Positions 51,426 to 62,470 of a stretch of DNA of 64,000 nucleotides are shown here, piece by piece; position 1 is the first letter of the stretch; each line of letters opens with the position of its first letter. The notes below the pieces were generated by a model. That model searched no databases, had not been told where the DNA came from, and saw nothing but the letters and a program-made list of their open reading frames with translations. The position numbers were made by a program, and so were the translations under genes. The DNA comes from Okapia johnstoni. Taxonomy: Eukaryota > Chordata > Mammalia > Artiodactyla > Giraffidae. The DNA is taken from positions 83,276,001 through 83,340,000 of the forward strand of contig CM044318.1 of the NCBI GenBank assembly GCA_024291935.2, read 5' to 3'.

Positions 51426-53392
51426 ATTCCCATCTAGATGTGTCTTAATAAACTCAACACCACTTGGTAGACTGATGTAGCCTCCAAAAACTCAGATTTC
51501 AAACAACTCTCCGCCCTTGTTCTAATAGAAGGAGCTTCGATCTAGAACACAGTTGTCCTTGCACGGGTGTTTGTGGATGATCAACCTGTGCAGGGCTTTA
51601 TTTTGGCATACACACCTGTGAGATGCACGCTATTTAGATACACATTCAGTTTTACACCATTTACTGGATTTTATTTCCCGTTTGGTGATGCTGGTGTCTT
51701 TCTGTTGTGCTGTCTGGTTTAAATCACTAGCAGCCGTATCGAGGTCTGTGATCGGTCCTGTCTGGGCTTTTAATGTTTCTGTGGGAATGTGCTCTGCTGA
51801 TCAACAAATCCCTTTTAGACCCACTGCACTATGTTGCTTTTGGCTGTGTATTTATTCAAGTCCAAATGATTGAAATGGGATGAAAATGGAGATGTAAACC
51901 CAAAATTCAACAAAGACTTTTGAAAGCCTTCTGTCATGGTAGGTTACTACTAATCTCCTGTTAGATTAGTTTACAATTGGCTAGCAACTCATTTTGCTTC
52001 ATACTGTCAGCTGCAAACAATGCTAGGTCATAGGACGTGCCAGGCAGGGGGCGGGGCGGGGGGGGTAGGTTACTGACCATCAACTCTTTTTGTAGATCGA
52101 CCACCTGCATGAAGCTGGAGAAGCCAGATGCCAAGGGCACTATCTACATCAGGCAGCTTGGCTCTGGGGCCAGGCCTTAAGCCTCCTCTGCTACCTTGGA
52201 ACATAGAGGTTGTTTCTTCCCCTTAGTTTGCAAGATGCAAACACGATGTAACTCAATCACAGCCATCCTGTGCACCGGGTGGCTTGCTGTCCTGACAGTG
52301 CATTTCTGGGCTTAGCATCATGCTGGCCTGGCTGCCAGCTCACTTGACCAGGGACTGGGGCCCACAGGGTGAAGGGTGCTAATCACATGAGGCCAGAGTG
52401 CACTGTCTCAGTTGCCACCTCCAAAACATGGGCTGGAAGAATCCAGACAGTATCACAGGGGAATGAGAAAGAGCCGATCGGCCATCTTGACAAAGCCAAT
52501 GAACCACAACGTTATTTCAAGAAGCACAGAACCAGAGCAGTGCTGGCTATTTCATATCACCCTAGCACCCAGCCTGGCCTTCCCAGCTAAGAGGCTCAAG
52601 ACTAATGTCCTATCATTAGGTCATTTGTTGTTAAATTCTCCATCATCTGAATTTCAAGTTCAAAAGATGGGAAACAAAGTTCAGCAATCTGTTATCAGCG
52701 GCAGACAGTCCTGACTGTTAACATTCTCTCTCCTGCCCATCTGGATACACAGGGCATCTCGTGGAGAAAGGCATCTCTCTTAAAAGGCGTCTCTCTCCTA
52801 ATCATATACAGATAGCATCTGTCTAAGAATGGACATCGCTTCTGTAAGCTCCAAGTAAGTGTGTGTGTGGGGGACCATATGTCTGCTGTATAAAACCTAA
52901 AACCTGGTATAGTCCTGAATATCAATATTCCAATTATTTAGCATAAGCGAGTCAGCATTTACTTTTCAAAATGCCATCCGAATTTCTTTTCCATTACTAA
53001 GAGGCAAGTCGTTTCTTACTTAGATTAGATATTCTGGACCGGCATACCTATTGTACTTCTTCAGTATCATAAACCTTTAGCCCCCAGAGCTAAAAAGGGA
53101 CGATCCATCCATTCATTCAAAATGTTCTGAATTCCAGACCAGGCCCATGAATGCTAGCCAACAAGTCACCCTTGCAGGTGAGGGTGAATGGGTTTTAGGA
53201 TCACAGAATAACTTGGGGCCCCTTTGAACTTGTCCCCCCCCCCCCGCAAACCCCATCCTCAGACCTGAATCTGTTCTCAGAAATGCTGGCTTTGGTCTCA
53301 TTTAGGGATCTGGGCTTTGGGGGCTGGCAGTGGCCCCCCAGAGGGTGGCAAGCCTGCAGAGGGCATCTTAACAACGGTGGGAACATACATAC

Positions 53393-54588
53393 CCTTCCCG
53401 GTGGGCTTCTCCTTTCTCCAGCTCCTGAATGACCCCCAAGAGCACTTTGATGGTTTCCTGGCTTGAACTGATCAAGTTCTCCATCATCTGAAGCTGTGCT
53501 TTCAGGTCGACCACTTCCGTGTGAGGCACGATTTGTTGGCATTCTTCATCCGCAGCGAGCGCCTGGGGACAAGGCTGGCGCTCCTGCCCCGAGGGGGCCT
53601 GAGTCTGCAGGGAGGCGTCTTCTTCGCTACATTCGGGGGACAGGCACTGCGTCGGGGGCGAGCAGGCCGGGGCGGTGCCCGGCGCCTGGAGCTCGCTGGC
53701 CTGCGTGGCCGTCCTCCGCTCCAGGTCGGCCGCGGGGCAGAGGGACCACTCGCTCGAGGGGGCGGAGTTCGACAAGGCTGGCGCAGGGGCCTTGGCGCCT
53801 GGGGCGGGTGCGTAAACGGTGGCCACCTCGGTCTTAAAACACCCTCCGGTGGGCCGATGGAGCCGGCTCCTCGGTGTCCGGGGTCGCCCTGCCGTGCCTG
53901 GCTTTCCCGGGCAGCCGGTACTCCAGCTCCTGGGAGGACGACCGACTGGAGTTCTGCACCGGAGCATCGCGGCAGCTGTGCCGGTCGGGGGTTTTGCACG
54001 GCTCGGCGCAGTTGACCCCGGCGGGCGGCCCCAGCGCGTTCACGTGTTCGTCAGAGTGGAAAACCAAGGCGGTGGTCTTCTGCACCCGGCCTGCGCCCCA
54101 CGGCCGGACCTCCTCGCCGGGCCCTTCCTGGCTCTTCTCTTTCGCGTCAATTACCAACCCGTTGTTCTGACTTTTAAAGGCCTCGGCGCCTGGAATGCTT
54201 TTGAGAGTCCCCTTCTTGCGGTCCAGAGGGAAAGTCTGGTAACACTTCTTGAGGTCGGGCGAGGTCTGCACACCCGTGCTCTTGGTGACGTTGGGTATGG
54301 AGCGCCGCGCCGGCACGGTCATGTACTTGCGGAAGGCGGCCCTGCAGGACGCGGGCCTGGCCTCCCGCTTGTCACCTTGCGGGCCCGAGGCGAGCTGAGT
54401 GTCCCTCTGCTCGTTCTGCGCCTCACAGATGTCCTTAAAGCGCACCTGCAGGGCTTTATTCCGCTTCTTAATCTGCCGGTTGGGATCCAGGGCATATTTC
54501 ATCTCCAGGGCCAGACAGGCGGCAGGCTCCACTTCACTTGCGGAGGTCGTGAGTACGCATTTGCTGGGTTCCTTACTGACCATGGTTC
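53393..54588 (-). CDS. INSYN2A: INSYN2A main coding exon, with apparent +1 frameshift
   Basis: INSYN2A (FAM196A) is a component of the inhibitory postsynaptic density. On the - strand, the acceptor cctgcag is followed by a five-base leader and ATG at 54583-54581 (context GAACCATGG). Reading starts MVSKEPSKCVLTTSASEVE, and the conserved block NRQIKKRNKALQVRFKDICE follows. After HRRVF (residue 249) an extra base in the A-run at 53836-53839 creates TAA. The next frame continues at once with KTEVATVYAPAP and stays open to EAHREG, then the donor GG|gtatgt at 53392. The segment VVDLKAQLQMMENLI to QELEKG (about residues 357-391, reconstructed) looks like a coiled coil. Without the extra base, the three exons give 481 residues, close to the 479 I recall for human. 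With it, the product is cut at 249 residues and the mRNA should be subject to nonsense-mediated decay. I chose this ATG over an in-frame one eight codons upstream because the latter precedes the splice acceptor. Confidence 0.93.
53500..54450. promoter_or_regulatory. CpG-rich island over the INSYN2A coding exon
   Basis: CG dinucleotides are dense here and rare in the surrounding introns. The island sits inside coding sequence, not at a recognised start of transcription. It may be an intragenic CpG island, or partly reflect the GC-rich coding content. Confidence 0.6.
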
Positions 54589-57102
54589 CTGCAGGCGGAT
54601 GCAACAACAGACGTTGTCAGTGGAACAGAAACCCACACGAAACCACAGGCAGCGCAGGCTTTGGGCCAGAATGACGGATGCCTGCTCCCTAATTATTTTT
54701 AAACAGGTGAGGTCGGCCTTTATGTTAAGGAAAATCAGACAGGCAGAGAATCCCTGGCAGGCACAGTTTGAAATGCTTCTCAGATATTAAAGCTTGCTTC
54801 CCTCTCCGTGTGGGATACACTTGTTTTTCCTTTGATAGTAAGGCATGTTTCCCCATTAGACAAACCTGTTTTACTATATTCATCAAGAAGCCCAACGACT
54901 CTGCCTCTTCTGCTTTTTTTTTTTTTAATTTTTTTGCAGGTTGCCGTTTTGCACACACATCTCCACTTCACAGGCAGATGGTTTTTCAAAATGCAACTTA
55001 CTTGGTTTGGGCTTTTACTACTTTTTTGAGGACTACCGATTAATCTATTATTAGAATTCGAGAGGATTGCTATTTTCTCTTAAAGACGTCTTGGGGATTC
55101 TAGCTCCTGATCGGATAAATGTGGAGAGTCCTCCAATGAGGAACTGAACTACATCTATTTATGTTAGCCATTCTGGATGCTGTGTGATAGGGGCCAGGCT
55201 GGTTTATGGGAAAACCGTAAAGGGAACAATCTCGGCAGTGCGGCTTGCTTCTCACGGGTTAACATCAGCCATAGCGAGGGCATGGGTTTCCTGGTCTCTA
55301 CCAAGTGTGTGTTAGCAACTCTTTTCTTTGATTCTGTGGAGAGGGGTATTTGAAAAAACTTAAAAAAAAAAAAAGAAAGAAATTACTCATTCTAGAATCA
55401 AGTTTTGTGTTGTGATCACAACCTCTGCAGATGAACACAATGGTGGTTGTTTCAGGATTTAAATTCTGAAAGAAAATAAAATCACAAGGCTTTATGTTAA
55501 TCATGCAGATTCATCTTGGGCTGAATTATTAAATGCAACTAAAAAGATGCAGGTGGCCAGTGATTGCTCTGGGGGAATACCAGTGGGTAAAATGCCTTCA
55601 CTTTATTAGGCAGATTCACAGCTGTTTATTGCACATGGAAGGACTTTCTTGTGGGTTGAACTGAAAGCAAGAAAATACAGTTAAGTATGCCGTTTGTGAG
55701 TTAGAGTTCGCTTTTTTCCCCTCTCTGTGTTCGAGAAGAAAGCAGACAGGAGGAATCTGGGGTGTGGAGGGCCCTGGTGTCCAAGCGAGGTGCCCAGAGA
55801 GGCAGGGTCATGACAGGAGCCGGTGAGAGCGACGCAAGAACAGGCTCAGGCTGCCATGTCCCAGCCACCACCCATGGCCCCTCACGGAACCTCCCAGAGC
55901 ACGTCCTGTGAAATGCCATAGGCCCTGTGATCACATGACTGCCCCTCTGGGGTCAGGAGTGTGCAGTCTCCAGGTGCCCTGCTGGTAGCGGAGGGCCATG
56001 CCTGATACCATCAGTGCTACTCATCCTGCTGCAAGGAGGAAACTGCAGTTCAGAGAGGTTATGTCACTTGTTCATAGACACACATCCACCTGCCCCCCTG
56101 AGTCCGTGTTGTTTCTCATACCTCAGGAATCCAGTGAACAGAGAGGCAGGCCACTTCCCTACATCCCTGAGTTACAATTGCAGGCCAGCGGGAGTGGTGT
56201 TTCAGGGAGGAGCCTGGAGCCCTTGGCCAAGAGGGAGTTACAGATCCGCCTCCCCTTCCCCCCACTCAGAATCTGGGATTGGGTTAAGTTGACATTGCAG
56301 ACCAGCATGGCACTGGTGTGGTCCAAAACTTCACTGGTGTTACTGAATGAAAGGCTTAGAGAAAAAATGCAGTGCTTCATCAATTATGCCTTGAACAGTG
56401 AGCCAGTAATCACATTAGAGGACATCAGAAGTAATCCCTGCAGAGCTTGGTTCCAGTCACATCAGGTTTCCCAGACTTAGCACTCTTGGTGTTATGGGCC
56501 AGGTGAGTCTTTGTTGGGGGGTTCTCCTGTGCCTTGTAAAGTATGTATTAGCATCTTGGCTTCTCTCCTCTCGATATTAGTAGCACCCCCACTCTAAAGT
56601 GACAGCCAGAATGGTCTCCAGACGAGTAGCCCTGGGAGTGCATAACTGACTCCTATCGAGAAAGGCTGCATCAGACCTTTAACCTTGGGTGGCTAGAGTG
56701 TGTCCTGAGGCTAAGGCGGGGGTGGAAAGCCACATGAGAGACCAGGAAGGCATCACAGTGTCCCACCTCCCCAGGAGGCATGCGGAGCGCCAGCTCTGAG
56801 GCTCTAGTCTGCAAAAGATGCAGCTCAGAGCTCAGCCAACACGGAGGTGTGTCCTCCCCCCATGGCTGCTGTGTGTCCTCTGACAAAAGAATTGATCGGA
56901 AACAGTCATATCCACGGGGAGTCAGGACCAAGACAGAGAACAAGCCTTTCGTCTTTGGTGCTCTACTGGGCACTGGGGGTATTTGGAGATGTCTGTCATT
57001 TGAAACTTGAAAAATGAGGCAGTTTTGGAAAGACGGAAAAGGCAGGTACAGACTGAACAATATCGTGGGTGATGGGGACACAGCATGCCTGATGAGGGTG
57101 GA

Positions 57103-57120
57103 ATTTATATATATATATAG
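57103..57120. repeat. (ta)n microsatellite
   Basis: A short AT dinucleotide run, potentially polymorphic. Confidence 0.8.
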
Positions 57121-57992
57121 TTGAGAGACACTTATTCCATAAGGTTAAAAAGACGCACAAGGGGCTTTGTGTGAGGGAGAGGATGGGGGCAGTGGGGATA
57201 ATAAGGAAATGAAACCTTGACCCTCACTCTTAGCTCGTATTTGTTCTCTAAAGCCTCAGTTGTCCAGGTGTGTCAGAATGTATTGTGCCATCTGCAGAAG
57301 ACCTTCATACTAGGGAAAATTTGAAAGAGAGAGCATTTTTACAAAAAGCAATTTACTAGTAATTTTTCAGCCTTTTCCCTGCCACTACTGAAAAATGTGT
57401 GTCTGAGTAAGTTTGTCCTACCATGCTATTCATCATCACGATTTGCCAAGATCTGCACTGAAATAATTTTTTTACATCAGTCTGCTGGTTTCGAAAGATA
57501 TTCTGCTCTTGGACCCAACCATCAAACTAATAAAACAAATCAGAAGAATTAATTGCCAGTGGCAAAATAATGATAACAATAATAATAATAAATTTCTAAG
57601 CTCCTCTCTGTTTTACAGGGAGTTGCAAAGTATATAAAAATAATTTCTTTATTAGTAGAAATGATGGTGATAAAGATTTTTTTTTTATCAGTTTAATTTG
57701 TTGTTGGTTTTTCTTTTTTTAAGTAACGTTAAGAGAGTCCTCCTAATCTCGCTAGTAGTAAAGACACCAAGGAGTTTTGTAGGTGACTTATTTTGCCTTC
57801 AGATGAGTTTATAAGTTCTATTGATGGTATTTTCTAAAGCTTTACAAAGGAATTTTCCTGGATATTAAGAGTCACTTTCATACCGAGTTGGGCACAGCTT
57901 TCTAGGGTGTTCATTTACTGTTTCTTGCTGGGGGTATCAGGCTTATAGTGATTACCATTTAAAAAAATGATTTTGTCTGGGAGTTTGGGAAT

Positions 57993-58432
57993 AATCGAAG
58001 CCAACTATCATATATAGGATGGGTAAACAACAAGGTCACACTGTATGGCACAGAGAACTATATTCAATGTGTGTGCTCAGTCACTCAGTCATGTCCGACT
58101 CTTTGTGACCCATGGACTGTAACCCACCAGGCTCCTCTGTCCATGGAATTTTCCAGGCGAGAATACCGGAGTGGGTTGCCATTTCCTACTCCTGGGGATC
58201 TTCCCAATCTAGGGATCGAACCTGCATCTCTTGTGCTCCTGCATTGGCAGGCAGATTCTCCACCACTGTGCCACCTAGGAAGCCCACTATCTTCAATATC
58301 TTGCGATAAAGCATAATTAAAAAGCATATGAAAAAATGCATATGTATAACTGAGTCACTTTGCTGTACAGCTGAAATTAACACAGCATTCTAAATCAACT
58401 ATATTTCAATAAAATTTTTAAAGAAAAAGAAA
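57993..58432 (+). mobile_element. L1 3'-end fragment split by a SINE
   Basis: gatgggtaaacaacaaggtc and cacagagaactatattcaat on the left, with ataactgagtcactttgctg and caactatatttcaataaaat on the right, are the 3' end of a cetartiodactyl L1. A Bov-tA at 58069-58286 separates the halves. Confidence 0.8.
58069..58286 (-). repeat. Bov-tA SINE inserted in L1
   Basis: A reverse Bov-tA from gtgtgctcagtcactcag to ccacctaggaagccc. The target-site duplication actatattcaat (58057-58068) and actatcttcaat (58287-58298) is L1 sequence. Confidence 0.93.
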
Positions 58433-58649
58433 ATGATTGTATCATGCAAGAAAACTGGTTGTTCTCTAGGTAAGAGTCCAGGAGACAAGTGGAGCTTCCT
58501 GGCACACTTGTTTTTCATTGTTCCTTCATGCATTTGTTCATATACATGTTACAGTGTAGCCTCACCATTCAGTCCATACGTTCCTGGTGTCTGGGTCCTA
58601 AACCAAGGCCAGCCCTGTCCTGAGCACTTCACTTTCATTTTCTCCTGAT

Positions 58650-58760
58650 CTCCTGACATCCTCACAGCATGGCACGATTGTTATCCTCAAGCTGCACGTA
58701 GAGAAACTGAGGCACTAGATTGTTTTTTCCAAATCTTGCTCAGAATCTCACAGCCAGTAC
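58650..58760 (+). repeat. MIR-like relic
   Basis: cctgacatcctcacagcatg, gttatcctcaagctgc, agagaaactgaggcac and ctcacagccagtac follow the MIR consensus. Confidence 0.6.
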
Positions 58761-59359
58761 ATCCCTTTAAGTTCCCTGCCTGGGGAAATCTGTAACCCGA
58801 AATGACCCATGGGAAGCCACAGAAAGCATCAAACAGCTGGGACTCACGGCAGGCACGTGTCTGGGCCTGTTTGCCACAAAGGATCTGGGGGCAGGTTGCT
58901 CAGAGCACTGCCACGTAGGTCCCAGCAGCATAGGTGGTCCTGCAGCACAGACTCGACCTGGGTTACCTTGAGTTTTCAATTGATCAAGATGCCAAAATGC
59001 CATTTTCAACGGTGGCTTGCCTTGGCTGGGTCACCGCGGAGAACTGTGGACTGTCAGAGTTAAACTACTGGCTCTAAAGCTGAAGGAGTTCAGAAAGTTT
59101 ATTTTTCATAAGAAAACTGTGTTTTAGAATTCACTGGACTGTGCTGTCTTGAGGTAAAAACAGCAAGTCATGGTTGTGGCTGGCTGGGGGAGCGCGCGAT
59201 GTCGAGGAGCTGCTTGGAATATAAATGTCTTAATTACCCTCAAATTAAATTTCATAATCAAATGTGAGTTGTAAATATATAAACCCTGTATTTTTAGATT
59301 AGTGATGGAGAGTCATCTCTGCCTGCCGCTTTAAATTAATAGCTTATATAAAAATGTTC

Positions 59360-59540
59360 ATTCCAGCTTAAAGGGGTGAAAGATGGAAGCAACTAAATGC
59401 CTAACAATAGGTAAACGGTTAAGTAAATTATGGTGTACATTCACTCAGTGCGGCCATTAAAATGATAATTATAAAGATTATTTAGTATTGGAGGCAAACG
59501 CTTGTGAAATAATGTCAAGTGAAAGAAAGCCATCTACCAA
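59360..59540 (+). repeat. Old L1 3'-end-like sequence
   Basis: gcaactaaatgcctaacaat, aattatggtgtacattcact, gcggccattaaaatgat and gtcaagtgaaagaaagc resemble the 3' end of an ancient mammalian L1. Call by resemblance. Confidence 0.5.
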
Positions 59541-59999
59541 ACTGGACTGGAAGAAAGTGCCCCAAAATGGTTGTCACCATGGCATTGAGATGGTGCATTT
59601 GGGGAGGTGTTTTTTCCCCCCTTCTTTCTTCTGGTTTGGGTGCAGGACCTGCAGTGTCCTTATATTGTTTGCCAATTGAAAAAAAAAGAGAGGGCAAACT
59701 CGGTCCACACCTTAGGCACCATGAGGGGACCAGGCCTCTGCAAAGTAGAAACACTTGGATCGAGTAAAGAAAACCCAGAAATGATTAGATTTGGGTACAA
59801 GCAGTCTCCCAAAGGTCATCTTTTATTGTTTTGAGGAAGCCATGGATAAAGAAAGAAAATGAATTTCAAACTCCTGATGGCGTTCATGTGTGTTTATGTG
59901 TATCTGATCTTGAGTGGGCTCGGCCTGCACTGACATGGGCTCTCAGGCGGAGATGGAGGCCAGGTCCTAACCACTAGACCAGCGGTCAGTGGCAAGGGC

Positions 60000-60420
60000 C
60001 CTGGTCTTTTGGCTTTGCAGAAAAGAATTCCCACAAAGGCGGAAAGGAGTGAAGCAGGTAAAGTATTTGTTAAGAGGAAAAAGAGTGCAGTATGTGTAAA
60101 TAGACTCTCTCAGAGGGAAAGTCCCTGAATCGCTGAGTCGCACCCTCATGGCAGTTTGAATTACTATTATGGGGCATTTCTTCTGGGTTTCTCTTGGCCA
60201 ATCATTCTGATTTGCCTAGTTCACAGTCCACATGAGGTATATCTCAGGATCTTCCCATGTGTGAGCACGCATTTCTTAGCCAAGATGGATTCTACTGCAA
60301 AGGCCTATGGGTAGAGCATCCCTTAGCATCACTCCCAGTTGACTTCCAAGGAGCCTTTCTGCACACATGTGGTCGGGGAGGTCTCCTGCCTTCAGGAATG
60401 AGAAATATATGGTCTGGAGT
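60000..60420 (-). repeat. Possible LTR relic
   Basis: aaagtatttgttaagaggaa, a long GC-moderate middle with catggcagtttgaattacta, and ccagttgacttccaagg resemble an inverted solo LTR of an old endogenous retroviral family. No internal viral genes are visible. Weak, by resemblance. Confidence 0.3.
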
Positions 60421-60475
60421 TTAATTGTCCTGCTTTTCTCCTCCTCCCTTAATTGCCCTGCTAATCTCTTCTTGG

Positions 60476-60678
60476 TTCCCTGGTGGCTCAGATGGTAAAG
60501 AATCTGCCTGCAGTGCGGGAGACTCAGGTTCTATCCCCGTGTTGGGAAGAACCCCTGGGGGAGGAAATGGCAACCCACTCCAGTATTCTTGCCTGGAGAA
60601 TCCCATGGACAGAGGAGCCTGGCGGGCTACAGTCCATGGGGTCGCAGAGTCAGACACGACGAAGCGACTTGGCACTGC
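60476..60678 (+). repeat. Bov-tA SINE
   Basis: A full-length, little-diverged Bov-tA from ttccctggtggctcagatgg. It is flanked by aatctcttcttgg (60463-60475) and attctcttcttgg (60679-60691), a 13-bp duplication with one mismatch. Confidence 0.94.
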
Positions 60679-61628
60679 ATTCTCTTCTTGGAGTTTCAGT
60701 CCATAGGGAATGAATCTGTAATTGCTTTACCCTGGGGTTTGGGGGCATCTACCTCCTGCCTCATGTCTGCCAAGGTGTAGACATCTACACGCATCCCTCT
60801 GTACGTATGTGGATCGGCCGGGAGAGTCAGGGAGTGTTTAGTTGAAGATAGATCAATATGTGAGAAAACTCACGGTTGGGTGGAATTTGCCATCTGTTTT
60901 AATTAGAAATCAAACGGGTTTGCCTATAATCTACAGTCAGCAGCTGATGAGAGGGAACCTCCACCGGGTGGGCTCAGTTCTTACTGTCTGCAGGGACCCG
61001 GAGCTGGCCAGTCTGGGCTCGAGCTGTGATCTCGATGCCATAATGCAGTTGAATGACGGTGGGGGCCGGGGAGCGGGCTGGCCTTGCCAGGACACCTCCC
61101 AGGGTCCCCGCAGTCAGTGGACACAGCAGAAACGCCAGGCCAGCGACTCGCATTTGGAAAGGGACTGCATGATATTATTGGTTTTTCTTGTGGCTTTCCC
61201 GCTGTTGAGACACCTTGGCGTCAAAGATGCTGGCCGGGATTCAGGATTAATTGGGTCAGCATTTTATTCTATATGCGGAGGGAATGCCTGAACTGGGAAG
61301 CAGGGGAGTGATGAAAAAGAGTATCCCATGTTTTAACATGCTGTTTCCCGGGCAGAAAGGGAAGTGAGACAGAGCCCCCCCACACACACACACCTGTTCG
61401 TGAATTCATCCACCTTCTGAAATAGTTAATGTTAAGACCTGTGTGATTGCACTGATTGATTCTTCCAAAGCAGAAGTCCTCCTCTCCTTGGGGCAAAGCT
61501 AACTGCTATAGATTTTGGACTGTGTCTTAGTGAGATTCATTATCCAGTTTAACTTTGTTTACTACACTGAAATGATATTTTTCCAGCCCTTCTTCAGAGG
61601 TCATTGCCTATGAAGGCTGAAATGGGGT

Positions 61629-61646
61629 AAAAAAAAAAAAAAAAAA
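61629..61646. repeat. Poly(A) run
   Basis: About eighteen As, flanked by no recognised element. Confidence 0.7.
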
Positions 61647-62210
61647 TGAATGCTGACACCCCTCTGAGACTGAGACCTAGGCAGCAGGGCTGCTCCTGTC
61701 TCAGCCCCCAAAGCTGTGGCCCTTTGTGAGAAATGCCCAAGCCATGCCCCATTCCCTGGATTGGTGGATGATTGCCATGAGGTCTTCATCATTAAGACCT
61801 GAGGATCATCCATTGGGAAGCAGGACAGATGGTCCTGGGCAGACCAAACAGCTGCTTGGTGGAGACATCTGGCTCATGCATATCTCTGATTTCAGAAAAC
61901 CCATTTTATGGATCTAATTCTGAATATGCTTTCATTCTGGGGTGAAGAAGCTGGACTTCATTTGATAGCAATGGGCAGATGTTTTTTAAAGGTTTGCTAG
62001 AATGAGCAAAGAGTGAAACGGAGCCCCTGGGTTCTTTGACCAAGTTAGTTTTATGTCTTCCAACTGCTGACAGTACTCTGTTTCTAGTCTACATTTCTTT
62101 TTTGGCAATAGCAAATATTTAAATTAGAACTTTAATATCTGCTGTCTTATACAATGCATCTATTGAGTAGCATTCTGTGCTCATATAATAAAATTTTTTA
62201 GTTGTTATGT

Positions 62211-62470
62211 TGTTATAGCTTTGTCACTAAGTTGTGTCTGACTCTTTGCAACCCCATGGACTGCAACACTCTAGGCTCCTCTGTCCTCCACTATCTCCTG
62301 GAGTTGCTCAAATTCATGTCCATCAAGTCAGTGATGCTATCTAACCATCTCATCCTCTGTCACCTCCTTCTCCTTTTGCCTTTAATCTTTCCCAGCATCA
62401 GGGTCTTTCCCAATGAGTCGGTTCATTGAATCAGGTGACCAATGTATTGCAGTTTCAAGCTTTAGCATCA
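62211..62470 (-). repeat. BovB LINE 3' fragment, diverged
   Basis: The inverted BovB 3' end is recognisable from aagttgtgtctgactctttg through catcaagtcagtgatgctat to gcagtttcaagctttagca. It is more diverged than the copies at 1330, 5731 and 8769, so probably older. Confidence 0.85.

Larger units (their letters stand above)
32148..53392 (-). other. INSYN2A: INSYN2A intron (within the DOCK1 intron), 21.2 kb
   Basis: No coding exon was recognised on either strand. It holds an L1-like fragment (about 33030), an L2 relic (about 34850-35340), a MIR relic (about 43915), Bov-tA/Bov-A2 insertions (40571, 43204, 46461, 47773, 48206) and a DNA transposon (50462-50765). 35.4-40.5 kb and 41-43 kb look like mostly unique sequence. 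Confidence 0.7.

Noticed and set aside
53502..53999. 165-codon open frame on -, arginine- and proline-rich
   Set aside because: This is a wrong-frame reading of the INSYN2A exon. The correct frames on either side of the frameshift are recognisable.
53819..54790. 323-codon open frame on +, the longest in the window
   Set aside because: It is antisense to the INSYN2A coding exon and extends past the exon boundary. It owes its length to the CpG-rich composition. No recognised protein family matches it.
60000..60420. Full endogenous retrovirus
   Set aside because: At best a single diverged LTR-like stretch is present. No gag, pol or env coding remnants or second LTR were seen.
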